DNA of 64,000 nt from Pseudoxanthomonas sp. PXM02 (GTDB lineage: Bacteria; Pseudomonadota; Gammaproteobacteria; Xanthomonadales; Xanthomonadaceae). The stretch spans positions 1 to 64,000 of the forward strand of contig NZ_JACVAK010000003.1 of the NCBI RefSeq assembly GCF_014851805.1, written 5' to 3'. A program made the position numbers and the translations under genes. A model generated the notes under the pieces. That model saw only the letters and a program-made list of their open reading frames with translations. It had not been told where the DNA came from and made no database searches. Below are positions 37,467 through 46,020 of this stretch, in pieces (the stretch's first letter is position 1; every line of letters starts with the position of its first letter).

Positions 37467-38198
37467 ATGACACGAACGCTTGCCCGCCGCTGCATCGCTA
37501 TCGCTTCCCTGCTTGCCGCGCCGGCGTCGGCCGCGGAGGGAGAGGACGATCGCGCCTGGCGCTGGGCCAATGGCGCCGCGGTGTCCACCGAGACCGTCTG
37601 GCGCGGCCAGTCGCTGACCGCGGGCAAGCCGGCGGTGATCGGCGAACTCAAGCTCGACCACCGCAGCGGCGTCTACGTCGGCGTGTGGGCCGGCAGCATC
37701 GACCTCGGACCCGGCACCGATACGCACGTCGAGTTCGACTACTTCGCCGGCTGGGCGAAGAAGACCGGCAAGGTCTACGTCAACGCGGGTTATCTGTACC
37801 GGCAGCGGCCATCGGACACGATGGATCTCGATTTCGAGGAGGTCACGGTATCGGCGTCGTACGACTTCGGCCCCGTCGTCGTCGGTGCGAGCGGCGCTTA
37901 TGCCTGGGACTACTTCCAGGGCGGCAGCTCGCTCTACACCTCGGCGAACGTACGCGTTCCGCTTGGCAAACCGCGCGGCATCCCGGTATCGGCCATCCTG
38001 ACGGTGGGCGAGTACGACTTCAGCCACCGCGCGATCGGCGACTACCGCCACGCCGACCTGCGCCTGACTGCCAGGCACCGGAACTGGTACTACTCGGTCG
38101 GCTACGGCGACACCGATATCGATCCCGCGACCTCCGGCCTGCTGACCCGCCATGAAAGCGCCGGCCGCTGGCGGGCGCAGGCGCTGGTGATGTTCTGA
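37467..38198 (+). CDS. TorF-family putative porin
   Basis: A 243-residue outer-membrane protein with signal peptide (IASLLAAPASA) and the pattern of the TorF/Gcw_chp family (STETVWRGQSLTAGKPAVIG, VEFDYFAGWAKK, WYYSVGYGDTDID), ending in Phe. It probably forms a small barrel. It is divergent from the M20 gene with 207 bp between starts and begins the plus-strand series of hydrolases and transporters. Confidence 0.82.
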   Translation: MTRTLARRCIAIASLLAAPASAAEGEDDRAWRWANGAAVSTETVWRGQSLTAGKPAVIGELKLDHRSGVYVGVWAGSIDLGPGTDTHVEFDYFAGWAKKTGKVYVNAGYLYRQRPSDTMDLDFEEVTVSASYDFGPVVVGASGAYAWDYFQGGSSLYTSANVRVPLGKPRGIPVSAILTVGEYDFSHRAIGDYRHADLRLTARHRNWYYSVGYGDTDIDPATSGLLTRHESAGRWRAQALVMF

Positions 38199-38271
38199 GC
38201 CGGCATCGCGCTCCACCCCCGTTCCCTGCTTCAATGGTGGCTCCCGGGCCACGATGACTTCGGAGTCGCGC

Positions 38272-39165
38272 ATGACGATCAAGACACTGGCCTGCACCGC
38301 CCTCGCGCTGCTCGCCGCGCTGGCGATTCCTTCCGCGTTCGCTTCCGACCCGCCGCCGCCCACCGCCACCGCTGCGCGCTACGCGATGCCGGCCACCGAG
38401 ACCTGGGACATCACCTCGCCCGGCGGCGAGGTCTACCGCATCTTCGTGTCGAAGCCCGCGGACGACAAGGACGCGCCCGAGGACGGTTATCCGGTCCTCT
38501 ACGTGCTCGATGGCAACGCCTACTTCGGCTCGTTCGCGCAGGCGCGCTGGGTGTCCGAATACCTGCCGATCGGCAAGGCGATCGTCGTTGGCGTGGGCTA
38601 TCCCGGCGACGACGCCTGGGACGTGCGCCGCCTCAACGACTTCACCGCCGCCCTGCTCGATCCCCCGCCGCGCCAGTGGCGCGCGCTGGCGCAGTACAAG
38701 AGCGGCGCGCGCAAGCAGTTCCTCGATTTCATGACCGGCCCGCTGCGCAGCGAGATCGCGCGCCGCTACAAGGCCGATCCCGACCGCCACTCGCTGTTCG
38801 GCCATTCGCTGGGCGGCCTGTTCGCGCTGTACGCCCTGTACGAACGTCCGCAGGCGTTCCACTCCATCGTCGCGGCCAGTCCATCGATGGAATGGAACGC
38901 GCAGGGCATCCTCGACGACGAACGCGCGTTCACCACGCGCGTGCAGGCGGGCAAGGTCGACGCGAGCAGCCGGTTGATGGTGATCGTCGGCGACCGCGAT
39001 ACCGACGATGATCCCGAGCCCGCGCGCGCCCTGGTCGACCGGCTGGACCGCCTGTCCGGCCACGGCGTGCGCGCCCGCCTGCTGCGCTATCCGGACGAGA
39101 TCCACGTCACCGTGCCGGCGCGGTCGGTGACCGACGTGATGCGCTTCGCGTTCGAGATCCGCTGA
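38272..39165 (+). CDS. exported Fes/IroE-like esterase (alpha/beta-hydrolase)
   Basis: A 297-residue hydrolase with signal peptide (LALLAALAIPSAFAS). It has YPVLYVLDGNAYFG, the nucleophile motif GHSLGG, and a final His in PDEIHVTV. This is the esterase family that includes the periplasmic triacetylsiderophore esterase IroE and bacillibactin esterase. The ATG at 38272 has GGAG 7 bp upstream and is preferred to one six codons earlier. Its proximity to a siderophore-type TonB receptor suggests ester cleavage of an imported ligand (inference). Confidence 0.82.
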   Translation: MTIKTLACTALALLAALAIPSAFASDPPPPTATAARYAMPATETWDITSPGGEVYRIFVSKPADDKDAPEDGYPVLYVLDGNAYFGSFAQARWVSEYLPIGKAIVVGVGYPGDDAWDVRRLNDFTAALLDPPPRQWRALAQYKSGARKQFLDFMTGPLRSEIARRYKADPDRHSLFGHSLGGLFALYALYERPQAFHSIVAASPSMEWNAQGILDDERAFTTRVQAGKVDASSRLMVIVGDRDTDDDPEPARALVDRLDRLSGHGVRARLLRYPDEIHVTVPARSVTDVMRFAFEIR

Positions 39166-39357
39166 CGCATCACCGGCGACGCGCCCGGCGGGCGCGTTCT
39201 GCCAAGTCCGGGAGCGGGATGGCGAAGCGCCGTGCTTCCCCAGTGGCGAGCATGAAACCGCCATGATCGGTTTCCCGCACCCCCACAACGCTCGTCCCCT
39301 TCCGCATGGCGGATGGCTGCGGCGTGACCCGTGCACGATGCCGACGGAGACCCACTG

Positions 39358-40827
39358 ATGGCGAACACCGCACCTCCCGCGACCCCGGGCCTGAAGGCCG
39401 GCCTGGGCTGGGGCTCCCTGCTGATCCTCGGCGTCGCGCAGATCCTCGGCGCCGGCGTCTATGTGCTGATCGGCACCGCGGCGTCGCTGTATGCCGGGCC
39501 GGCGGTGACGATTTCCTTCCTCATCGCGGGCTTCGCCTGCCTGCTGGTGGGCCTGTGCTACGCGGAGCTCGCGTCGAGCGTGCCCGAGTCGGGTTCGGCC
39601 TACAGCTACTGCAAGCTCACGCTGGGCGTCGGCCCCGCGTGGGCGCTGGGTTGGCTGCTGTTCCTGGAGTTCAGTGTCGCCGCGTCGCTGCTCGCCGTCG
39701 GCTTCTCCGGTTATCTGGGCAGCCTGCTGTCGGACGTCGGCATCGTGCTGCCGCAGGCGATCTCGACACCGGCCATCCAGTGGCTGCACCACGCCGACGG
39801 CCCATCGCTGGCCGTGAGCGGACACGCCAACCTGGTGGCCGCCGCGGCCGCGCTGGGTGCGGGCGGCATCATCGCGCTAGGCACCTCGCGTTCGTCGCTG
39901 GCCAACACCGTGCTTGTCGTGGTGAAGGTGCTGGTGCTGGTCAGTTTCATCGTCATCGGCGCGAGTGCGGTGGAGCCGACCAACTGGTCGCCGTTCCTGC
40001 CCGCCAACGAAGGCGGCTTCACCTATGGCTGGGAAGGCGTGGCGCGCGCGGCCGCGCTGCTGTTCTTCGCCTTCCTCGGTTTCGAGACGGTGTCCACCGC
40101 GGCCGCCGAAACGCGCAACCCGCAACGCGACGTGCCGATCGGCATCCTCGGTTCGCTGGCGGTGTGCGCGACGCTGTACGTACTGGCCGCCATCGTGCTG
40201 ACCGGCCTGGTGCCGTTCCGCGACCTCGACGTGCCCGATCCGATCGCGCTGGCGGTCGACCGCATCGGCTGGCCGCAGTTCGCGACCGTCATCAAGATCG
40301 GCGCGCTGGCGGGCCTGGCCTCGGTGCTGCTCGCCAACGCCTTCGGCCACTCGCGCGTCTGCTACGCGATGGCGCGCGACGGCCTGCTGCCGGACCTGTT
40401 CCGCCGCCTGCATCCCACACGCAACAGCCTGTGGATCGCCAACCTGCTGCTGGCCGCGCTCGCGGCGATCAATGCCGCGCTGCTTCCGATCTCGCTGATG
40501 GCCGACCTGATCTCGTTCGGCGTGTCCTTCATGTTCGCGATGGTGGCGATCTGCCTGATCCGCATCCGCAGCACGCAGCCGGAAAAACTGGGGCGTTTCC
40601 GCGTGCCGCTGGGCGGCGTGTGGATCCGCGGCACCTGGTACGGCGTGGTGCCGGTGTGCGCCATCGTGATGAGTTTCGCGATGACCCTGCCGGTGGCGAT
40701 CGACATCGTGCAGCAGGCCCTCGGCGGCGACCTGCTGCCGATCGTGCTGCTGGCCAGCTATGCCGCGATCGGTGCCCTGCTCTACCGCTTCTACGGCCGC
40801 GCGCGCGCCCTGCAACGCGCCGACTGA
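39358..40827 (+). CDS. APC-family amino acid permease
   Basis: A 489-residue inner-membrane transporter with 12 or more helices. The signature parts are LGWGSLLILGVAQILGAGVY (helix 1), YAELASSVPESGSAYSYCKL (helix 3 entry) and FFAFLGFETVSTAAAE (helix 6 region). It belongs to the cationic amino acid/APC group. GGAGA before the ATG at 39358 decides the start. It is 28 bp upstream of the amidase gene, so it may take up the amine or amino acid released by hydrolysis. Confidence 0.9.
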   Translation: MANTAPPATPGLKAGLGWGSLLILGVAQILGAGVYVLIGTAASLYAGPAVTISFLIAGFACLLVGLCYAELASSVPESGSAYSYCKLTLGVGPAWALGWLLFLEFSVAASLLAVGFSGYLGSLLSDVGIVLPQAISTPAIQWLHHADGPSLAVSGHANLVAAAAALGAGGIIALGTSRSSLANTVLVVVKVLVLVSFIVIGASAVEPTNWSPFLPANEGGFTYGWEGVARAAALLFFAFLGFETVSTAAAETRNPQRDVPIGILGSLAVCATLYVLAAIVLTGLVPFRDLDVPDPIALAVDRIGWPQFATVIKIGALAGLASVLLANAFGHSRVCYAMARDGLLPDLFRRLHPTRNSLWIANLLLAALAAINAALLPISLMADLISFGVSFMFAMVAICLIRIRSTQPEKLGRFRVPLGGVWIRGTWYGVVPVCAIVMSFAMTLPVAIDIVQQALGGDLLPIVLLASYAAIGALLYRFYGRARALQRAD

Positions 40828-40855
40828 CTCTCCGACTTCCGACGAACCGCACTGC

Positions 40856-42304
40856 ATGTCCGACACCCGCCTCACCGACCAGGATGCCCTCGCGCTCGGC
40901 CGCCTCGATGCCCATGACCAGGCCGCCCTGGTGCATGCCGGCGAACTCGGTGCGGGCGATCTCGTCGAGGCCGCGATCCGCCGCATCGAACGCCTGGACG
41001 GCACGCTGCAGTCGTTGAGCCACGCCGCCTTCGACCAGGCGCGCCGCGAGGCCGCCGCGCTGGACCGCGTGGCGGGCGAAGGCGCGACGCGCACGGCGAT
41101 GGCCGGCGTGCCGTGGCTGGCGAAGGATTCGCTGGATCATCCCGGCATGCCGACGCGCGCGGGCTCGCGCAGCCGCAGCGATGCGCCGATGGCGCGCGGC
41201 CATGCGTATGTCGACCGCCTGATCGCACAAGGCCTGGTCGCGGTCGGCAAATCCGCGATGCCGGAATTCGGCCTGCTCGCCTCCACCGAGCCGCTGTCGG
41301 GCCCGACGACGCGCAATCCGTGGTCGCTCGCGCATTCGCCCGGCGGTTCCAGCGGCGGTGCCGCGGCCGCGGTCGCCGCCGGCCTCGTGCCGCTCGCACA
41401 GGGCAGCGACGGCGGCGGCTCGATCCGCCTGCCGTCGTCATGCTGCGGCATCGTCGGCCTGAAGCCGGGACGCGACACCACCGTGCGCGTGCGCGGCCGC
41501 CATCTGGTCGAAGACCTGCTGGTGGCCGACAGCCTGCATGCGCGCAGCGTGCGCGACGTCGCCTGGGGTTTCGCCGCCACGCATCCGCAGCCGGCACACG
41601 CGATGGTGAAGTCGGCCTCGCCACGGCGCCTGCGGATCGCCGTCATCGAGCGCGGCCTGCGCGGCACGTCGCCGGATCGCGATGTCCGTGATGCGCTCGT
41701 GCGCACCGCGTCGTTGTGCGCCAGCCTCGGCCACGCGGTGGAGTTCGTCGGCTGGCCGCTCGATGGCGATGCGTTCATGACGGCGTTCGAGGACCTGTGG
41801 TCGCATCTCGCCGCCGATGCCGTGGACGCCACCGTGCCGACGCTGGGCGCACGCCGTCTGGAGGACGCGGTCGAACCGTGGACGCTGGGCCTCGCCGAAC
41901 GCGCGCGACGCCTGCCGACCACCGCACTCGAAGCCGCGTACCGGCAGATCGCCCTCCTGCCGCAACAACTGTCGACCTTCTTCACGCAGTACGACGTGGT
42001 GCTGTCGCCGGTCACCAACACGCCGCCGCCGCCGCTCGGCACGTTCGCGCCCACCGTGCCCGTGGATGACTTGGCGCGCGCGATGTTCGCGTGGATCGAC
42101 TACACGCCACTGCAGAACATGGCCGGCACCCCGGCCATCTCGCTGCCGCTGTCGCACGCCGGCAACGGCCTGCCGATCGGCAGCATGTTCGCCGCCGACC
42201 GCGGGCAGGAAGACACCCTGCTCGCCCTGGCCTACGAACTCGAAGCCGCTGCGCCGTGGGCCGATCGCTGGCCCGCGCATTCGGTCGCCCGCGACCTCGG
42301 CTGA
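40856..42304 (+). CDS. amidase (amidase-signature family)
   Basis: A 482-residue cytoplasmic amidase. The Ser-cisSer-Lys triad is visible: Lys90 in LAKDS, Ser165 in SPGGSSGG and nucleophile Ser189 in GSDGGGSIR. Length and order are normal. Family members hydrolyse amides, including N-carbamoyl, aryl and peptide-like amides; the substrate cannot be predicted. It lies between an amino acid permease and a PaiB/hydrolase fusion, with 30 bp to the latter. Confidence 0.9.
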   Translation: MSDTRLTDQDALALGRLDAHDQAALVHAGELGAGDLVEAAIRRIERLDGTLQSLSHAAFDQARREAAALDRVAGEGATRTAMAGVPWLAKDSLDHPGMPTRAGSRSRSDAPMARGHAYVDRLIAQGLVAVGKSAMPEFGLLASTEPLSGPTTRNPWSLAHSPGGSSGGAAAAVAAGLVPLAQGSDGGGSIRLPSSCCGIVGLKPGRDTTVRVRGRHLVEDLLVADSLHARSVRDVAWGFAATHPQPAHAMVKSASPRRLRIAVIERGLRGTSPDRDVRDALVRTASLCASLGHAVEFVGWPLDGDAFMTAFEDLWSHLAADAVDATVPTLGARRLEDAVEPWTLGLAERARRLPTTALEAAYRQIALLPQQLSTFFTQYDVVLSPVTNTPPPPLGTFAPTVPVDDLARAMFAWIDYTPLQNMAGTPAISLPLSHAGNGLPIGSMFAADRGQEDTLLALAYELEAAAPWADRWPAHSVARDLG

Positions 42305-42334
42305 CCACCTCCCCCCTTTCCGAACCCCGACACC

Positions 42335-44002
42335 ATGTCCAATCCTTCGCTGTTCCAGGCCACCTCTCCGCGCGACATCGCCGACCTCGTCGCCGCGCAA
42401 CCGCTCGCGTGGATCGTGTCCGGCACGACCGGCGCGCTGTCGGCCACGCCGCTGCCGGTGCAGCTGGAATGCGACGAAGAAGGGCGGCCGCAGCGCCTGC
42501 TCGGCCACTTCGCCCGCAGCAATCCCCAATGGCAGGCGTTCGCGAACGATCCGCGCGCCACCGTGTTGCTGATCGGCCCGCACGGCTACGTGTCGCCGTC
42601 GTGGTTCGCCGATCGCACGCGTGCACCGACCTGGAACTACACGACCGCCGTGTTCGAGGTGGACATCGAGCTGCGCGACAGCGGCGATGACGCCGAACGC
42701 TTGCTGCAGGGACTCGTCACCGACATGGAAGCCGGCCGTCCTGGCGCGTGGCGGATCGAGGAGATGGGCGAGCGCTACCTCGGCCTGCGCAAGGGCATCG
42801 TCGGCTTCCACGCCCGCATCCGCGATGTGCACGCCACGTTCAAGCTGGGACAGGACGAGCGCGACGACGTCTTCGACGACATCCTGCGTGGCCTGTGGAA
42901 TACGCGCCAGGACGAACTGGCCACGTGGATGGAGCGCTTCGACAACGGGCGCGGCGCCGATGCGATCGCCTCGATCACGCCGCGCGCGAAACCGCTCGAT
43001 CCGGAGATCGCGCACTTTATCGACAGCGTCATCGCCGAGGGTCGCCGCATCACCGCCGGCCGCACGCTGGACTGGCCGGCCAAGCGCGAGATCGTCGAAC
43101 AGGTCCGCAAGCCCTGGTGCGAAGGCGGCCCGATGCCGGCGCGCATCGAAGAACTGCATGCCGACACGCGCCACGGCCCCGTGCGCCTGCGCATCTACGA
43201 TCCCGCGCCCGGCACGTCCAAGCCCACGCTGGCGTTCCTGCACGGCGGCGGCTGGGCGATGTTCAGCCTGGACACGCACGACCGCGTGATGCGCGAACTC
43301 GCCGCGCGTGCCGGCGTGGCGGTGGTCGGCATCGACTACGCGCTGTCGCCGGAAGTGCGCTATCCCGTCGCGCTGGAACAGGTGATCGACGTGGTGCGCT
43401 GGCTGCGCACGCACGGCGCCGAGCACGGGCTCGACGGCCAGCGGATCGCGCTGGGTGGCGACTCGGCCGGCGGCAACCTCAGTACGGGCGCCGTGCTGCA
43501 GTTGCGCGACATCGGCGAAGGCGATCGCGTCTCCGCCGTGCTCAGCTACTACGCCGGCTTCACCCCGGACTGCTCGCCGCAATCGCGCCGGCGCTACGGC
43601 ACCGACGAGGACATGCTGACGGCGAAGGAAGTCGACACCTTCTGGAACTACTACATCTCCACGCCCGACGACCGCAACACGCCGTACACGCACGGCCTGC
43701 TGGGCGAACTCGAAGGACTGCCGCCGTACTACATCGGCGTGGGCGAGTGCGATGTGCTGAGCGAACAGAACCTGGCCATGGCCGGCAAGCTGCTCGCCTC
43801 CGGCGTGAGCGTGGACGTGAAGCTGTACCGCGGTGCGCCGCACAGCTTCATCGAAGCCGTGGCGGTGTCGTCCGTCGCGCGGCAGGCACTGCAGGATGGC
43901 GCAGTGTTCCTGCGACGCGTGTTCGGCCTCGAACACACCCCCACGACGGTGCATGCAAGCGACGCAGCGCCCGTTGGCAACCGCGCCGTGTCGATGAGCT
44001 AG
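42335..44002 (+). CDS. fusion of PaiB-like FMN-binding domain and HSL-type alpha/beta-hydrolase
   Basis: A 555-residue protein with two parts. Residues 1 to about 205 match the PaiB/FMN-binding split-barrel family (HFARSNPQWQAF at 59-70, APTWNYTTAV at 97-106, LRKGIVGFHARI). Residues about 230-530 are a hormone-sensitive-lipase-type esterase: HGGGW at 303, Ser377 in GDSAGG, Asp474 in GECDVL, His504 in APHSF. All catalytic residues are present. PaiB proteins and HSL esterases are normally separate; the fusion suggests flavin-linked handling of an ester or amide substrate. It sits directly behind the amidase, so it belongs to that operon. Confidence 0.85.
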   Translation: MSNPSLFQATSPRDIADLVAAQPLAWIVSGTTGALSATPLPVQLECDEEGRPQRLLGHFARSNPQWQAFANDPRATVLLIGPHGYVSPSWFADRTRAPTWNYTTAVFEVDIELRDSGDDAERLLQGLVTDMEAGRPGAWRIEEMGERYLGLRKGIVGFHARIRDVHATFKLGQDERDDVFDDILRGLWNTRQDELATWMERFDNGRGADAIASITPRAKPLDPEIAHFIDSVIAEGRRITAGRTLDWPAKREIVEQVRKPWCEGGPMPARIEELHADTRHGPVRLRIYDPAPGTSKPTLAFLHGGGWAMFSLDTHDRVMRELAARAGVAVVGIDYALSPEVRYPVALEQVIDVVRWLRTHGAEHGLDGQRIALGGDSAGGNLSTGAVLQLRDIGEGDRVSAVLSYYAGFTPDCSPQSRRRYGTDEDMLTAKEVDTFWNYYISTPDDRNTPYTHGLLGELEGLPPYYIGVGECDVLSEQNLAMAGKLLASGVSVDVKLYRGAPHSFIEAVAVSSVARQALQDGAVFLRRVFGLEHTPTTVHASDAAPVGNRAVSMS

Positions 44003-44016
44003 CGAACGGCCCTTTC

Positions 44017-44041
44017 GCGCGCCCTGCGATGCGGGGCGCGC
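44017..44041 (+). terminator. GC-rich hairpin between the fusion gene and the porin gene
   Basis: GCGCGCCC (44017-44024) and GGGCGCGC (44034-44041) form a perfect 8-bp stem with a 9-nt loop, 21 bp before the porin start. No T tract follows, so it may be an attenuator or an mRNA-stabilising element rather than a full terminator. Confidence 0.45.
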
Positions 44042-44062
44042 CACGCGATCAAGAGAATCCCC

Positions 44063-45373
44063 ATGACGAAGCAAGCACTCGTTTGCCCGCCACGTCTCGC
44101 GGCGCTGGCATTGGCGCTGGCCTGCGCCGGCATCACGCCCGCCTTCGCACAGACGTCGACCGATCAGGCCGACGTGCTGGCGCAGATCGCCGCGCTGCGC
44201 GAACAGCAGGCGCAGATCGCGCAGCTGCAGCAGCAGAACGAAGCGGCGCTGCGTGCGCTGGAGGCCAAGCTTGGTGTTGCTGCGCCGCCGCCGGTCGTCA
44301 CGCCGGCGCCCGCGACGGCCGTGGCCACGGCACCTGCCGCACCCAGCGCGCTGGACCGCCTGAAAGTCACCGGCGACTTCCGCCTGCGCAGCCAGCACGA
44401 CCGCTCCGATGACGACGCGCGCGACCGCACCAGCGGTCAGGTGCGTGCACGATTGGGGGCGACCTACGCGGTCAACGACCGGGTCACCGTCGGCGGTCGT
44501 GTGGTCACCGGCGACAACGACGACCCCAACAGTTCTGACGTGCAGCTCTCCAACTGGAACGACGACTTCACCGTCAGCCTGGACCTGGCTTATGCCCAGT
44601 TGAACGTCGGCGACCTGAAGCTCTACGGCGGCAAGTTCCCCCAGCCCTTCGCCCGCACCGACCTGGTCTGGGATGGCGACGTCAATCCGCAGGGGCTGGG
44701 CGCCACCTACAAGCACGCGCTGGGCAATGGCGGTGCGCTGCGTGCCAACGGCCTGTTCTTCGTCGTCGATGAGCGGGCCGGTGGGTCAGACAGCACGATG
44801 GCCGGGGTGCAGCTGGGTTACGACTCGCCTGCCTTGGGCGGCTTCAAGGTCGACCTCTCTGGTGCCTACTACCGCTACAGCCTGGGCAGCGTGGCCGGAG
44901 CGGATGCCGGCGACTGGCGGACCAACCGGCTCAATCCCGACGGCACCTTCCTCTCCGACTACGAACTCGCCAACCTGCTGGTCGGCGCGACCTGGCAAGG
45001 CCCCAGCGAGAAGTGGCCGGTGCGCGTGGTCGGCGACTACGTGAAGAACCTGGGCGCCATCGACAATCAGGACACCGGCTACGGCGTGGACGTCAGCCTG
45101 GGACGTGCGAGCAAGCCGGGCGACTGGCGCTTCACCTACGGCTACTCGCAGACCGAGGTCGATGCCGTGCTGTCGGCCTTCTCGCACGACAACATCGGCA
45201 TCGCCACCAACTACAAGCTGCACGCCTTCACGGTGGACTACACGCCCATGCCCAAGACCATGGTCAGCGCCCTCTGGTACCACTACAAACCCAACGATCC
45301 GACCTATGCGGGCAGCAACACGCCTAGCGACTGGCTGGACCGCATCCGGTTGTTCTTCCTGGTGAACTTCTGA
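44063..45373 (+). CDS. outer-membrane porin with N-terminal coiled coil (putative porin family)
   Basis: A 436-residue protein: signal peptide (ending TPAFAQ), coiled-coil segment (LAQIAALREQQAQIAQLQQQ), Ala/Pro linker, then a 16-to-18-strand barrel typical of the putative-porin/OprP-like family (LKVTGDFRLRSQHDRSDDDA, YGGKFPQPFARTDLVWDGDV) with C-terminal Phe. It should allow small solutes through the outer membrane. It is the last gene of the plus-strand catabolic series and 60 bp behind the fusion gene. Confidence 0.85.
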   Translation: MTKQALVCPPRLAALALALACAGITPAFAQTSTDQADVLAQIAALREQQAQIAQLQQQNEAALRALEAKLGVAAPPPVVTPAPATAVATAPAAPSALDRLKVTGDFRLRSQHDRSDDDARDRTSGQVRARLGATYAVNDRVTVGGRVVTGDNDDPNSSDVQLSNWNDDFTVSLDLAYAQLNVGDLKLYGGKFPQPFARTDLVWDGDVNPQGLGATYKHALGNGGALRANGLFFVVDERAGGSDSTMAGVQLGYDSPALGGFKVDLSGAYYRYSLGSVAGADAGDWRTNRLNPDGTFLSDYELANLLVGATWQGPSEKWPVRVVGDYVKNLGAIDNQDTGYGVDVSLGRASKPGDWRFTYGYSQTEVDAVLSAFSHDNIGIATNYKLHAFTVDYTPMPKTMVSALWYHYKPNDPTYAGSNTPSDWLDRIRLFFLVNF

Positions 45374-45478
45374 CGCGGGTGGTGATACGCCTCTCACACC
45401 GGGCGTCATCTCAACGATGTGTCATGCCCGGCAGTCCGGCCAGTGCGCCCACGATCGCCGCACGAATTGGCCCGAAAA

Positions 45479-45849
45479 GGGTCAACGTTGACCGTTGGTG
45501 TGAGAAGAAATACCGAAAGACTCCCAACATTCGACCAGACAGGGTCAATGTTGACCCTTAGTGAGAGATGAAACACCGAAAGACTTCCAACGTCGGATCA
45601 AAAAGAGTCAACGTTGACCCTTAGTGTTAGAAGAAACACCGAAAAAGGGTCAATGCTGGGCCTTAGTGAGAGACGAAACACCGGAAGACTTCCAACGTTG
45701 GATGAAAAAGGGTCAACGCTGACCCTTACTGCTGGAAGAGACACCGGAAGAGGGTCAATTTTCGCGTTCAACGGCCTAATGTTGGACCAGGCAGCGCCGC
45801 GCGACACCGTGAGTGTGAGAAGAAGCACTCCACCAGGCCCGACGTCGGG
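45479..45849. repeat. tandem array of AACGTT-centred palindromes on an exact 21-bp lattice
   Basis: Eleven palindromic centres fall at 45486.5, 45528.5, 45549.5, 45591.5, 45612.5, 45654.5, 45696.5, 45717.5, 45759.5, 45780.5 and 45843.5. Every distance is a multiple of 21 bp (21, 42 or 63). The two main forms are GGGTCAACGTTGACCC (16-bp perfect palindrome in consensus) and CCAACGTTGG; the last is CCCGACGTCGGG. Between them lies a conserved spacer of the type GAGAGAAGAAACACCGAAAG. The array starts 105 bp after the porin stop. No CRISPR-like unique spacers are present. Function unknown; sites on one face of the helix suggest cooperative protein binding. Confidence 0.88.
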
Positions 45850-45990
45850 TGCTTATGTGAGACGGAACGTCGCCGATCACGCTCCGTCGCCGTGAAGCGC
45901 CGCGATCCTGTGAGGGGCGGCGCCCGGCGTGTGGCTGCGCCGACTTACTGCTCGCACAACCCTCGTCCGTGACCGCACAGTCAATTGGAC

Positions 45991-46020
45991 CCACATGGAT
46001 CAACGTGGACATCCATGTGG
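45991..46020. terminator. perfect 10-bp inverted repeat at the tRNA-fragment end
   Basis: CCACATGGAT (45991-46000) and ATCCATGTGG (46011-46020) pair perfectly around a 10-nt loop. Its right end overlaps the CCA end of the tRNA fragment. On the minus strand it would follow the tRNA directly, so it may be the old terminator of the tRNA gene or an integration-associated structure. Confidence 0.6.

Noticed and set aside
38020..39825. Minus-strand open frame of about 600 codons
   Set aside because: Overlaps three plus-strand genes with signal peptides and family motifs; no recognisable domain itself.
41438..44716. Very long open frame on the minus strand (over 1000 codons) opposite amidase, PaiB/HSL fusion and porin
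   Set aside because: It is the antisense shadow of three well-recognised plus-strand genes; composition is Arg/His/Gly-rich and no domain is seen.
45479..45849. CRISPR array
   Set aside because: The units are near-identical throughout; there are no unique spacers, and no cas genes are in the window.
45614..45895. Small gene within the palindrome array
   Set aside because: The frame is open only because the unit is a multiple of three bases; no ribosome site, and the preceding units of the same frame contain a stop.
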